Part shown: piece after piece, positions 1 to 11,148 of the stretch | How the letters are laid out: every line of letters begins with the position of its first letter | How positions within the stretch are numbered: position 1 is the first letter of the stretch | Made by a program: the position numbers and the translations under genes | Assembly (NCBI GenBank): GCA_020746835.1 | Contig: JAGPNK010000001.1 | Coordinates: forward strand, 3,906,001-3,970,000 | Length of the DNA stretch: 64,000 nucleotides | Direction of reading: 5' to 3' | Source of the DNA: Stachybotrys elegans | Taxonomy: Eukaryota; Ascomycota; Sordariomycetes; Hypocreales; Stachybotryaceae | The notes under the pieces: generated by a model | Seen by the model: only the letters and a program-made list of their open reading frames with translations | Told to the model about the DNA's origin: nothing | The model's database searches: none

Positions 1-553
1 GTCTGCCACATGTGGCCGTCCCTACGCGGTTCAGTACGCGGCACACCCACCACCTCCCCAGTATGCATGAGCACACCCACCCCTAAGTCGGCCCTGTCCA
101 CTTACTAAATCCCATCTCGTTCTTGCTTCCAACATGTCCTGATACGACCGACAAATCTTTAAAAGGATGCCCGCCGCCCCTCTTGCAACACTCTCTCGTC
201 CGCTGATATTCCAACCAAACTTTTGGCTTCTGACGTTCCTTCGGCGGGTGGAATCCTTCCCGCCCGATAAGCAAGCTGGCAGCACACCCATCATCCCTGA
301 TTCCACTCTCAACAGCGCCAGACAGCTTAAGCATCAAGCTTCCAACATCTCCCTCTCCTTATATACACTGGCTATTCGTTTCTTACACCATTCCTTCACC
401 CTACACACTCCAACTATCTTGTTATCCTGTCCTCTTCATCCATTCCACCATCCGTAGCTGTTGAGCACAGCAGGGTTACCAACTCCACAGCTCTTTCAGC
501 TCTTTCAGCTTTTGCCTAGACGCTCTCCCTCATCACCGTCTACGCTCCCAACA
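1..553. other. Upstream region and pyrimidine-rich leader
   Basis: No gene was recognised in this stretch. A TATATA element lies at 360-365, about 190 nt before the ATG at 554, and the sequence from there to the ATG is rich in C and T, as is usual for leaders of filamentous fungal genes. I read it as promoter plus 5' leader of the next gene. Confidence 0.4.
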
Positions 554-1117
554 ATGGCCGTCCCCATACCAGATCCCTACCACACACGCCAAGCCAAGCC
601 GACTGGTACTCAAGCCCTACCCACACAAGCTTCCCAACCCACGACCTCTCAAGACGGTCTGCCTCCCTCGCAGCCTGGCCATGATATCCATGTCAGTGAC
701 TCGCAGCTCGGCTTTGGCCAGCCAGGCCCTGACGACGAGCTGAGTCTCGAGCCAACGACGACGGACGCATCGTCATCTGCCACAGTCTCGACAAACGCCG
801 ACGACACCAGTCGCGCTGCGGCGTTTCTACAAAACGGCCTCGAGCTGACTGCCGACAATATCGAGATGCTCAACAGAATGAACGACATAACCAGCCTCAG
901 CTTGCGCCTCCTGCACCGCAGCAACACCAAGACCCGCAGCAGCCTCAACGTTCATCGGTCCACAATCTACACTTGCTCAGAGGTGGACGTAGCTGATGGC
1001 CCGGAGTCGTGGGTACCCGTTGCAGTCAGCTCGGCTGACTCTCAATACTTTGGGATGGGGGCCTGGACCGATATAGATCGATCCTTACCCAAGACAAAGG
1101 CGAGCAAATCCATCTAA
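554..1117 (+). CDS. Hypothetical protein, possibly frame-shifted
   Basis: I do not recognise this 187-residue protein. The ATG at 554 (context ACAATGG) is the first ATG in the frame; the frame is open further upstream only through non-ATG codons. The first ~110 residues are Pro/Ser/Thr/Gln-rich and look like genuine low-complexity fungal protein, ending in a helix-like stretch (ELTADNIEMLNRMNDIT). After about position 893 the frame becomes Arg/Ser-rich and less protein-like. A neighbouring frame there reads a Pro/Gln-rich run (QPQLAPPAPQQHQDPQQPQR), which suits a transcription-factor-like linker better. A one-base frameshift, a missed intron or a recent truncation is therefore possible. No domain or membrane segment is visible. 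Confidence 0.4.
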   Translation: MAVPIPDPYHTRQAKPTGTQALPTQASQPTTSQDGLPPSQPGHDIHVSDSQLGFGQPGPDDELSLEPTTTDASSSATVSTNADDTSRAAAFLQNGLELTADNIEMLNRMNDITSLSLRLLHRSNTKTRSSLNVHRSTIYTCSEVDVADGPESWVPVAVSSADSQYFGMGAWTDIDRSLPKTKASKSI

Positions 1118-2371
1118 AAGCCGGGATCCTCAAGATCACCACCAACCTTGGCCGTCGAAAACCCCATACGCTTGCCCTCACTGTGCTCTAATCCCTACCG
1201 GACCTAACACCACCGCTCAACTCTCACAGAGGCTGAAACCACCTGGATGATGCCTATACCCTCCCCCCTTCTCTTCCTCTTGCCCTTTTCTTTTCGTTTC
1301 TTTCCTCTTGTTTTAATTATTTCCCGTCATGACCTCACTGGAAAAGAAAGATACCCTCACAGGTACAGACAGATACTATCCCTGACTAATGCCCATTCCA
1401 CACTTCATCTTGTCTATTTCGAGCTCAATTCGGACTCAATCTTCTGGCGTTGGGACATGCGGTTAGTTGTTCTAGCCTTGCTATCACGAACTGGGCGCGC
1501 GACGGAGCACGGGTCAGACATATGCCATGCCAGGCTTCTTGTACAGGCAGATATACTCTCAGGTGTTCATCGGCTGATTGGATGGCTTCCCAGCAGCCTG
1601 TAGGTCCTTGTTGGAGTTACAAAAGGCAAGCCCACGCACATCAATGTATTCTTTCCCCCCTCCCTTCCCCCATGCTTCTCTTTCTCTTCCCTTTTTTCGT
1701 TTCTTTTTTTCCCCCCGCCGTCGCACTCTCTTGTTCGAAATATTCGTCAGTCTCAGCTTTCCAGTTACAATACAGTTATTGTTTCAAAGACGACTTTATT
1801 ATCTAGAGCCGGTATGACAAGAAAATACGACGCAGCCAGACGTGATATACCTCGGTCGTAGTTGTTCACTCCCTGCTTTACCCCAGACCAGGAATCAACC
1901 GACCTGTTTTGCTGGGCCAAGCTGCACGTCCCCGCGTCAATCGAGATAAGGCCTGGATGTTACACCATCGGTCGGTCCCCCCTTACATTCAGCCACGGTC
2001 CAATCGTTCCCAGCAGCACCCTTGCCACTCCAGGAACCACCAGTTCGTCATTTCGCTGCACGCCCCCGCTGTCAAGGGCGGGAGGGCAGTATATCGGCGC
2101 CGAGGGGTGACGCAATGCGGGAGCACAAGGAATGCAAGCACCCGCTTTCAAATAAGTCGGGACGAATGTCAATCCATATATTCATGGAGCATTCAGACGA
2201 CGCCCCAAACATTCTCGTCGGCCAAACATGCACGGCGAATTCATCACGGGAGCGGTTGATTGTCAAATTAGTAGCCACTGTCATTAGCCAGTATTATTAA
2301 GTACCTGCAACGATTGCCAACGTTTCACGTGAACCGACCCCTCGCATTTACACTCATTTTACAAACACCGC
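1118..2371. other. Intergenic, no gene seen
   Basis: This holds the presumed 3' flanks of two converging genes. There are pyrimidine-rich tracts around 1255-1320 and 1655-1725. Short open frames here have no protein-like composition, and no RNA gene or repeat of note was found. Confidence 0.5.
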
Positions 2372-3115
2372 CTAGTTGAGGTAGGCCATGGCGACGATGG
2401 CACCAGCAACCAGGGCAAGAGGAGAAGCCAGACGGCCAGCACCGCTGTCGGGGATGTCGGTCTCGGTCTCGGCAGGGCCAGAGGTGGTGGTGGTGGCAGC
2501 TGTGCGTACGTTAGCAATTGACCACATCAGAACAAGGCGGCAGGGTTTGACATACAGGTCGACAGGGTGGTGCTGCTCTCAGCGGAGGTGGTGGAGGCCT
2601 CAGTAGTCTCCGTGGTAGCAGCAGAGGTGGTAGTCTCGGCAGTGGTGGTCTCGACGGTGGTGCTCTCAACGGTAGAGGTAGGAGCAGCAGTGGAGGAGGG
2701 TGCGACGGAGGTGGTGGTATCCTCCTCGGGTGCCTCAGAACCGTAGGAGAACTTCATGCTCCAGTTCTCCTCCTCAGTCTCGTTATCAATAATCAGGAAG
2801 TTGTACTCATCCTCGGGACGAGGGCCGAGCTCAACAACGAAGGAGTCGGTGGCGTCGGCTGCAAAAGATAGATTAGCAATGCGCAAGGTAAACCCCAGCG
2901 ATGGAATTTGGTCATCACGTACTGGTCAGAGTCTCAACATCCTGGAGGTTACCCTCAGGGCCGTTCTGGAGGACAATGGTGCAGGTGCTGGTGCAGCCCT
3001 CGAAGGTGAGGGTGAAGGGCTCACCCTCAACCAGGTTGAAGGCGCTGTTGGTGATTCGAGGCTGAGCAGCGACGACGGCAGCGAGGGCCGAGAGGGTGCC
3101 GACGGAGTACTTCAT
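2372..3115 (-). CDS. GPI-anchored Ser/Thr-rich cell-wall protein (KRE9/KNH-type domain)
   Basis: The model has three exons: 3115-2923, 2858-2556 and 2499-2372. The introns are 2859-2922 (GTACGT..GCAG) and 2500-2555 (GTATGT..ACAG, branch CTAAC). It gives 207 residues. Residues 1-18 form a signal peptide (MKYSVGTLSALAAVVAAQ region). A beta-rich domain of about 80 residues follows (ITNSAFNLVEGEPFTLTF, then TCTIVLQNG and WSMKFSYGS), matching the small KRE9/KNH-type extracellular domain of fungal GPI proteins. Next come about 60 residues of Ser/Thr/Ala/Glu repeats suited to O-mannosylation. The tail, with SGAG before a hydrophobic end (ALVAGAIVAMAYLN), is a typical GPI-attachment signal. The protein should sit at the plasma membrane or wall. 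The start has a CAAAAATG context and a CT-rich leader. Its precise function is unknown. Confidence 0.9.
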
Positions 3116-4656
3116 TTTTGCGGTGGTGTGAAGAAGGTTGAGATGCAAAAGATCAAGTGAATGAGCTGCGTTGGCGATGCGCGTCAGTTAACGAACGGAA
3201 GAAGACCAAGTAGAAGCGTTTGGGTGGGGGAGAAAAGAAGAAGAGGAAGAGGGGACGAGACAAGATGGAGAGGAATGCGACGCGCAAGATATGTGTATGC
3301 AGGCGCGCAAGTAAGCGCAAGCCTACCTAGGTACTAGGGCAAACGAGACGGGCAAACGAGACGGGCATGACGAAGGAGCCGCCTGGAAACAAGTGTCACC
3401 AGCTGTCTGGATCTGCCGATGCCGATTCTGTGCTTCGCCACGCTAGGTGGGAGCCTCGACCTCGGTGGACTTTTGACAGCCAGTTGGAACACTGCCCATT
3501 GCGAACCAGTTGGACGATGGGGAGGGTGAGAAAGAGGGGGAGAGCATGATGTGCAGGGGGTATCGGCTTTGCGCGAGCCGTCCTTGGACGAGTGAGGAGT
3601 GAGGCGCTGAGACTCACATCGTGGGGTTCCAAGTACTGGGTACTAGACGGCTGGATTGGCTGGCGAGAGAGCGAGTGTAAGTGTGCAAAGGCACGAATGA
3701 GCGGCACGACAAAGAGTCAAGGAGTCTGGCGTGGAGAAGAAAAGGAAAGAAGGAGGAGAGGAAGATGGGCACGGCGCGGCATCATTATGAAGGAAGAGGA
3801 GCCGAGCCGAGCAGGGAGGAGGCGGTCATGGTAAATTAGAGGCCTTGCCGGGGGGGTCCCATGGTGGGCGGGAGGCTAAAGAAGGAGAAGGAGGGCCAAG
3901 CACAGGCGCGCCGTGGTCTGGTCTCGCCTGCCTCCTACGATCAAGGCCGGCAGACAAGGCAGGAGCAGGTATGGAGCTACGTAATGGGTGCAGATAATTT
4001 CACCATACGTGCATGGGAAGAATGGATAGGCGCATTGGAGGAGAGGCGTTTATGAGAGAAGAAGTCTTGACCTCACGCGAGCAAGGTGATGAGACACGAC
4101 TTACTTGGCCGTAGTAGTCTGTGTTAGACACCTCAAAAAGGAAATAAATAAATAAATGCAAATAAAAACCAAGTGCCAGACACTCCCTATAACGCAGCAA
4201 AGAATCTTGGTTCTATCTACTAGGCACAACTGCTCACGCGCCGCACGGCGAGAAGAGAGAGGGAGGGTTTGCGCAATGTATTTTTACTTGCATCTTTTTT
4301 ATTAGCATTTGCAGGTAATCTCATCTCCACGGTAATAATAATTAATACCAAGGGTTCTGGGGTGTGGATTCCTTGCTTACTGAAGGCCTAAGTCGTGCCT
4401 TTTTAGTGGTGTGCTTTGCGCTGCGCCGCACCACCGTGTGCCTTGTGCCTGGGCGCGCGGGCGCGCGAACGAGCGAGCAAAACTATCGATTGCACAGGGA
4501 CCAACTGAAATCGAGGGAAATTGTGGGGGGGCCGGAGAGAAGCGCAAAGCAAGCACCAGGACCGTTGTAGGATGGGGGATCTCGGCAATTACCATGGTTA
4601 TGCCCAGCATGGGTTCATTCCTCCTTGTCATTGAGAACGGGATGACAGGTTAATTG

Positions 4657-4691
<35 letters not shown>

Positions 4692-6114
4692 ACTTCTTCG
4701 TGGGTTGTTCTGGATAAAAAGCAACTGTCTCGTCGCGCTCGCCTTTCTTCTCGTCCTTCTTGGCGTAGATACTACCCCTGGCGCTAACGGCCCAGCCCAA
4801 TCACGCCGCCCAATCGATACCAGCAACCACTCCCAGCGCCAACAACACTGGTTCGTACAGCCTTATCGTCCAGCCACAGCCACGTTCGTTGTCGTTCTAG
4901 ATTTTCCCACACAACAAGCCCTAGACTACGACCTTTCGTCGGAGAAGGCGAGACGCCCATCTCAGCTTTCCTCGCTCACGCACACTCAACTGAGTGCAGT
5001 GCATCCCGTGTCACTCGCCACCAGGGATGAATGAGCCTTGGTTCAGAGCTCGGCTCGCCATCACGCACAACCGTCCCGTGCTCACTTCCAAAAGGGGTTG
5101 TCCGCTATGGAGCACCAACCCTCTAATCCCTCTACGGAATAGTACGCTTATGGGGGGGAATGGTTAATATCAGCTGTGCCCCACAGCCCAGGCAGATGGC
5201 GCCAACAGCTAGAGGCAGCAGCAGAAATGCTAAATGGCCTCAGTTGACGTGTCCGTCATCAACTTGCTTTCAAGAGCCAATTCGGCCACCACACCCCGTT
5301 GTCTGCACCTCTAGATATCCGTTGATTGTCGATGCCTTGGACCCCAGGCCTCCGCGGGCTCAGGTGACGTATGCCCGCGCGCACAAGAACCATCAACCAA
5401 CGACACCTGAGACCACGGACCACCACGGCAAATTCTTGACGCGCTTTGCGTGCCTCGTCAATCTCGGTGCCATGTCTCCTGGTACTCGTCACCTTAATCG
5501 CTGTCCGTCCCTCGACCGTTCTGGTAAACGAGGCCCCGTCAGCACTCTCTCTCATTGGCCGACTCGCTTGGTCCAAAGAACCATTTGCCAAGGCGCCGTG
5601 CCTGTCTTGTGGAATAACTCGGACTAAGCCAAGCGCATGGGCCATGGATCGTAGATTCGTCATTGAGAGGCACGGCTGATCACCCGTAATATCCGTGCCG
5701 GTTCCTCCTGGCAAACCCTTTGTTCTGCCGAGCATTCATCAGGCTCTCAGCATCCCATTGCACCAACCATCAGTTTGAAGGAGCGGATGTTCGTAGGTGT
5801 TCATGTCTTGATTCGTTGCTTGTGATTACGCTATCTGGCGACTACGGCGAGAAACCCGGACACTTGCCAACCGCATCGTCTCTACTTTTCCAGTGAAGGA
5901 GCCCTTCCCATCCCCGCCACAACATGTATCCCGTCGGCAAAGCCCCTGATTTCTCCCTTTTCCTCTCTTTTCCCGCATCTGTGTGTACTTCCCATAGGTG
6001 TCATCGTCCCAACTCGACATACTGCAGGTGTTCCCAATACCAAAAAGATGAATAGCAGAGCAAAGAGTACTCTCGACTCCCGAAAAATGGCCACTTGAAA
6101 TCCCGATAATACGC
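3116..6114. other. Intergenic, no gene seen
   Basis: This 3-kb stretch holds the promoter of the GPI protein on its left and the 3' flank of the UGPase gene on its right. It contains a 30-nt poly-T run (4659-4688), purine-rich tracts around 3215-3260 and 3725-3830, and an A/T-rich patch near 4140-4170. Open frames overlapping on both strands at about 5.16-5.74 kb are not protein-like. I see no supported gene. Confidence 0.5.
4659..4688. repeat. Poly-T tract
   Basis: There are thirty consecutive T residues. This could be a slippage-prone intergenic tract, or the poly-A end of an old retroposed copy on the minus strand. No flanking duplication was seen that would favour the latter. Confidence 0.8.
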
Positions 6115-8499
6115 TTAGTGCTCCAGCAGACGCAGGCTGCCCTGGACGACCACGTTCTCCAGGATGGAACCCGGGGGGATGTCGATGGTGCTGCCCTCGG
6201 TAGCCACAATGATGACAGTGCCCTTGAGCGTCACGCCGCGGCCCAGGTTGACGGCGCCGGTAATGGTCAGGTGGTCCAGCTCGAGGACCTTGGGGATAGA
6301 GGGGATGCGCTTCTGGAAGTCGGACACCTTCTTGAAGTCGCCACCCAGCTTGATCAGAGGGGCGTCGCCGAAGCGGGCCGCGCTCATCTGGAGCTGACCG
6401 TGCTTGAGAGTGTACAGGTCAGACTTGACCAGCATGAGGTCGGAGCACGTCTTCACGGGCAGGAAGCGACGGCGCGGCACGTTGACACCGTGGGCGTTGT
6501 TGAAGTGGCGGATGGCGGCACCGACGGCCGTCTCGAGCTGGAGGATGGAAATGTCCGACTCGCCCTTCTTGTCGCCAGGGATGGTCTTGCCGTTGGGGAT
6601 AATCTCCATCTCAAGCTCATCGTTCTCGACGACGCGCTTGATGGCCTGGAGGTTCAGCCAGATGTTGTTGGTGTTGAAGTACTTGAACTTCTTGATCGAC
6701 TTGAACTCGTTGACGTGCTCCTTGGGCACCTGAGCAATCTCGAGCAGGCGGACAGAGCCCTCGTAGTCAATGATGGTACCACCCTTGACATCGGCCTTGG
6801 TCTTGTTGGTGAGCTCCATAATGTACTCGGCCTTGGTCTCCACCATGTGCTGGAGGATGCGGAGATCGACGACAGCGCCCAGGTTGTCCACGTTGGACAG
6901 GAAGACGATCTCGATGCCACGCTCGAGCAGCTTGTCGAGGATGCCCGAGTTGTACAGGGACTCGAAAACGTCACCGTGGCCGGGAGGGTACCACTCGTTG
7001 ATGGGAGACTCGAAGCTCTTGGGGACGGGGAGCAGGGAGTCCTTGTAGATTCGGGGGTATCGGGACTGGTTGAAGGTGAGGATGTCGACGTTGTGGCCCT
7101 CGTACTTCTTGATGATGGCGGCAGTGTCATCGTTGGTGTTGAACGAGTTCATCAGGATGAAGGGGACGTTGACGTCGTAGGTGCGGTTGAGGAACTCGAT
7201 CTGGCGGACGGAAAGGTCGAGGAAGGACATGCCGTCGCGGACCTCGATGACCGACTTGGGGCCGACGCAGCCCATGGAGGTACCGAGACCACCGTTGAGC
7301 TTCAGGACAGCAAGCTTGTTGAGGAACTGGACAGACTCGGAGTTGGCAAGGTCCTCGTAGTCGACGACCTGGCCCTGGGCAGGAGGGGCGATACGGTCCC
7401 AGTCACTAAAGAACAGAACAACAGTCAGCTACGGTTGGCAGCAACAACAACAGCAACCACCACCACCACCACCCCGGGTGGGTGTGACAAGGTGTAAAGG
7501 GAAGGGGCTTTCCATACACAGCGTTGCCCTTGGCCTTGTCGTTGAGGTATCGTCGGAAGAGGGCGAAGAAGTTGTCCATCTCCGTCTCGAACAGCTATAA
7601 GAGTCCACGTTAGCTCACATCCACACGGGTTGGTTTCAGGTCACCCTTGGTGTTATGACTTGCCTTCTTCTGTTCGGGGTCCTTGACAGACTCAGCGAGG
7701 CTGGTCAGGGAGTTGCGCATCTGGGCAGCGGCGACGTTGGTCGAGGTGTTCTCGAAGGCCTGCGCCCGGTTGGTTAGCTTGAGAAGGCCAGGCATAGTGA
7801 TTATGACAATGGATAGAGCGGTGTATCTAAGCGGGAATGGTAAGATGCCGGAGCAGTGTTGGGTAAAAATGATTTGAAAGAATGTGTCGAGAGGTTTATA
7901 AGGGCAGGCAAGAATGAAGTGAAGCAAGACTCGGGGCTCGAGATCCGGCCCAGCTCGTAGGCGAGTGATGTGGAGGACAAGCGGGAGAGCAAAGCCGAGC
8001 GAGTGAATGGCATGCGAGGGACCACAAGGCTGGTGTTGCCATCGCAGGGTTGAGTCGAGGGCGGCAGCAGCAACCCCCTCGTCAGGAGGCGCGCCACCAC
8101 AAGGAGTTGGGCTGATGGTCGGCGAGTCGCGAGTTTGGAGGCGAGGCAGCAAATAGTCAGGGGCTGAAGCAATCGCGACATAGTGCCGGGGCCGGAGCTT
8201 GGGCTTGGGCCGGTCCTGGTGGTGGCGCCAGTGGGACAGGCAAAGCTGTCGAGGCCGGATCTCCCTGGCACATGAAAGACGAAGGTGGTTGATAGACAAA
8301 GGGGCAGCAGGAGAGGACGGGATGAAGTAAGGAATCAATGGATGATGGATGGATGGGTGAATGGGTGAATGAATGAGGGAATACTTGCCATGTGGCTACG
8401 AGTCTTGCCATGGCGTCTCTCGAAGGTGGCCTCCTGGTCGTCCCTGCCGTTGCCGGGCTTGAGGTGCGACGGCAGAGCACTCTTGATTGCTGAGGCCAT
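6115..8499 (-). CDS. ugp1: UTP-glucose-1-phosphate uridylyltransferase
   Basis: The enzyme makes UDP-glucose from UTP and glucose-1-phosphate, feeding glucan, glycogen, trehalose and glycoprotein synthesis in the cytosol. Exons are 8499-8389, 7759-7664, 7594-7518 and 7405-6115, giving 524 residues, the usual fungal length. The nucleotide-binding loop [10 protein letters not shown] is at residues 131-140. The C-terminal beta-helix ([13 protein letters not shown]..) ends at the stop TAA (6115-6117). The first two introns (8388-7760 and 7663-7595) start with GC in the perfect context GCAAGT. Only these sites keep the frame and give the family sequence across the joins (SHM/AFENTS and [13 protein letters not shown]). 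The third intron (7517-7406) is GT-AG. A second start at 7795 runs in frame into exon 2 without splicing (see the alternative start entry). Confidence 0.95.
7664..7795 (-). other. Alternative first coding exon of UGPase (short form)
   Basis: An ATG at 7795 opens [12 protein letters not shown] and continues without a break into AFENTS of exon 2. This would replace the 37-residue N-terminus of the long form with 12 residues, giving a protein of 499 residues. A TATAAA on the same strand lies about 100 nt upstream. Both leaders join the same conserved core at the same residue, which is the pattern of alternative first exons. That both are transcribed is inference. Confidence 0.55.
7895..7900 (-). 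promoter_or_regulatory. TATA box inside UGPase intron 1
   Basis: TATAAA on the minus strand, preceded by GCCCT, lies about 100 nt upstream of the ATG at 7795. It is well placed to drive the short UGPase transcript. Confidence 0.45.
8344..8378. repeat. GATG/GAATG-type short tandem repeat in UGPase intron 1
   Basis: This is an imperfect array of GGAT and GAATG units just after the GC donor of UGPase intron 1. It is a simple microsatellite. Confidence 0.7.
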
Positions 8500-11148
8500 T
8501 GTGAATGTGGTTGTGGTTGTGGTTGCGAAGGAGGGGTGGTTTGGTGAAGTACAGGTTCGAGCTCGAGGTGATGATGGCAGGCGTGAATGCTCGAGGATGG
8601 GAAAGGGAGCAAGCAAAGCAAGCAAGCAGGAGGAGAAGGAGAGGAAGAGAGGCGAGGTGGTCGAGGGCGGTAATATGGAGAGAAGAGCGATGGCGACTGG
8701 CGGGGCGACGAATATCTAGGCGGGGAGGTATTTGGAGCTTCCCCTCGGATGGGAAAGGTGGTAGTAGGTCGAGGTGGGGTCGGGCTCCCCTGTTGGATAC
8801 GTAGAAGCAGAAGTAGATTCGAGGTACCGATTTGCTCTCGCCAACGACGAGAACAATAACCACGACAACCACGACGGACCGAGACGATGGTGGTGGTTTG
8901 TAATGTTGACGTCAAAACTACAGCTGTGAAAGTGTTGGCAGGCTGAAGACGGCCCAAGGCGAGGGTCAATACATACCTCGTGCAGATACTTAGTAGTTTG
9001 ATTCTCCAGATGCGGATTGAGTTTGGATTTGGATTTGGATTTGGATCAGGATCAACGAGGAGACCCCCAAGGCTTTATAAGTATACACGCAAGGGCAGAA
9101 ATAGGGAGGCTGAAGGGCAAAAAAGCAAGCCTCGTCGTAAAGGCTTTCAGCTTGCTCGTTCCCAACTGCTTCCTCCCCCCTGATGGTGCTCCCGGTGTGG
9201 ATGCCCAGTGGCTGAGGAAGATTGGGGCCTAGAATTCTCCTCAATCTCGGGATCCCAGGCCCGTCCCGTCACTATTGGCAACGCCCATTCTTTGTTCAGA
9301 ATTCAGCACCCATTGCAGTCGCACATGCAACACGCACGCCGGGATGCGGATGGATGGTTGGTAGGTAATTTGAAGCTCGGAAAGTGGGTGCGGATAGGTG
9401 ACGAAAGGTACCTGGGAACTACCTTCAGCCCAGCAGCGAGGACAGAGCGTAGCAGCGCCAGCGCAGCAGTGCAGCGTTACTGAAGAGTACCTCGTACGGG
9501 AACGATAAGAAGGTCCATAGCGGGCAATTGGCATTAGCGCCTCGCCAACCCTTGCATGCTCCTGGGCTGCAAAATGAAGCATCATCTCGATCCAGCCCCT
9601 AATATGTAGGCTGCTGCCGCTCGCTGCCTGCAGATGATAATGTCCATGTCTCAGGCCGAGAACGGGTACCTCTGCACTACTCGTTGCCCGTTACATCATG
9701 CCCATCAATGAGGGGTAACGTGCATAAGGTGTCACGGCAAGGCCAAACGGGTTGTGATGACGCCAGACAATTTAATACATGCTACAAGTACATCACGCTG
9801 CATCCAGACCGGCCAAAACAAAAAGAAGAAGATGGGCACAGGGTGTGGCCGGCCCTTCAAGGTATTTCCTCTGCTCTCCACGTCACCCTTTCACCGTCAA
9901 ATCAAACATAACCATGGGCCCGCCTGCCGTCCTGGCCACCTCATATCCGTATGGAGATGTAGGTTGTGATAGGTTGGGCCGGCATACCAGCCACAATGCT
10001 GCTGAGAGCAAACTTGCTTGTTTGCTTGCACCAACACCAAGCGTTGAGTGGCAACAGGAGATCGTCCTCTGCCCCTCCTCTCCCTCCCCCCCCCCTCTTC
10101 CCTCCCTCCCTTGCGTGCGACGGCAATTGCGAGATTATTTTGCCTCCTCCTTCGTATCGAAAAACAACTCTCACATCTTGGTTGCAACCTCCTCAGGCCG
10201 TATACGGATACCCCTCGGCCTCATTGTCCCCGAGGCTATTGTTATTGTTCTTGGTCTTGTCCTGGGCTGGCTGAAGCTCGCCCGGCACTTCAGACAGGGA
10301 TCCAGGAGCTACCCCTGCTCTTTGCAATACCGCCTCTTCAATACCGCCTCTTTGACCCCAACCAGCCATTCCGGTATTCGTCAGCTCGCCCGGCCACGCT
10401 TCTGGCTGGCTCTCTCTCCATTCCGTCTGGACCAGGCTTCCCAGCAAGCTGAGCATCGGCGCCCGTCGCCATCACACAATATCACAATATCACAAGAGCA
10501 CACAGTCGCAGCTGGCAGTCATGCACAAGCACCGTTAGGCTCGTCCCTGTTCCGCTATAATCGCTCAGTCCGTGTCCCCCACCCTCCATCTTCCCAATAC
10601 GACAAGATTAGCATGTGTTGAGATGTCGATTCACCTGTAGATGTCTGCACGTGGGGGCAGCATTGGCTCCCTGTAGGTGATCCCGATATATCGCTTCAGC
10701 TGATGAATGACACGCCGCCATCACATTGTCGCTTCCACTGACCAACCCAAACCTACGCATACATGGCAACTAATCGGTAGGCAAATCAACATCGATATGT
10801 AGTTGTAGGTATGTAGGTACAAGTAGGTTAAGCATATGTGGATAATGCTTCAGTCAACATTCCATCTGGCATCTACCCGGTAGTCGGCCAACGTGGCTCC
10901 ATTCTCAACGACATGCTATCTGTATCGACATCTTCAGCCGCATCCGCTGGCATGCATTCGAGACTTCTAACTTTGTTGCTTTTCCAGCCAGCCTTCTAGC
11001 GCTGTCTTAATTTCCCTATCTCTCGTGTTCCGCATCCGGCCTCTAGAACAAGGTGGACTCAGCTGAAATAGACGCCGTGTCCCCAATCCACCACGCCTTG
11101 CATCCCCAGCCCCTTCAGCCTCCCCTCCATTGGATTACAGCGGAGATA
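8500..11148. other. Intergenic, UGPase promoter side
   Basis: The minus strand from 8500 to about 8950 is C/T-rich and is probably the UGPase long-form leader. A minus-strand TATAAA sits at 9074-9079, about 575 nt before that ATG, and a TTTGGA hexamer repeat lies at 9022-9046. The rest, to 11148, holds the promoter of the DUF3605 gene, with several short GTAGGTA-type motifs at 10797-10830. Open frames of 270-280 codons on either strand here are low-complexity and lack any conserved feature. Confidence 0.5.
9022..9046. repeat. TTTGGA hexamer repeat
   Basis: About four copies of TTTGGA in tandem, next to the putative distal TATA box of the UGPase gene. It has no coding role. Confidence 0.75.

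Noticed and set aside
5160..5735. Overlapping open frames on both strands
   Set aside because: Both are Arg/Pro-rich and mutually antisense, with no sign of a protein family.
6118..7497. 459-codon open frame on the plus strand
   Set aside because: It is exactly antisense to the UGPase coding exon and is rich in Val, Asp, Leu and Gly, the usual shadow of a strongly codon-biased gene.
7664..7669. GT donors just inside UGPase exons 1 and 2 (ending GCAA)
   Set aside because: Using them leaves one extra base in each case and breaks the frame into the next exon, whereas the GC donors fit both phase and family sequence.
8157..8969. 270-codon open frame on the minus strand
   Set aside because: Ser/Pro/Thr-rich translation of the C/T-rich UGPase leader; it overlaps the true first exon in a different frame.
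9779..10621. 280-codon open frame on the plus strand
   Set aside because: Low-complexity translation of pyrimidine-rich DNA without an early ATG in good context, a domain or splice logic.
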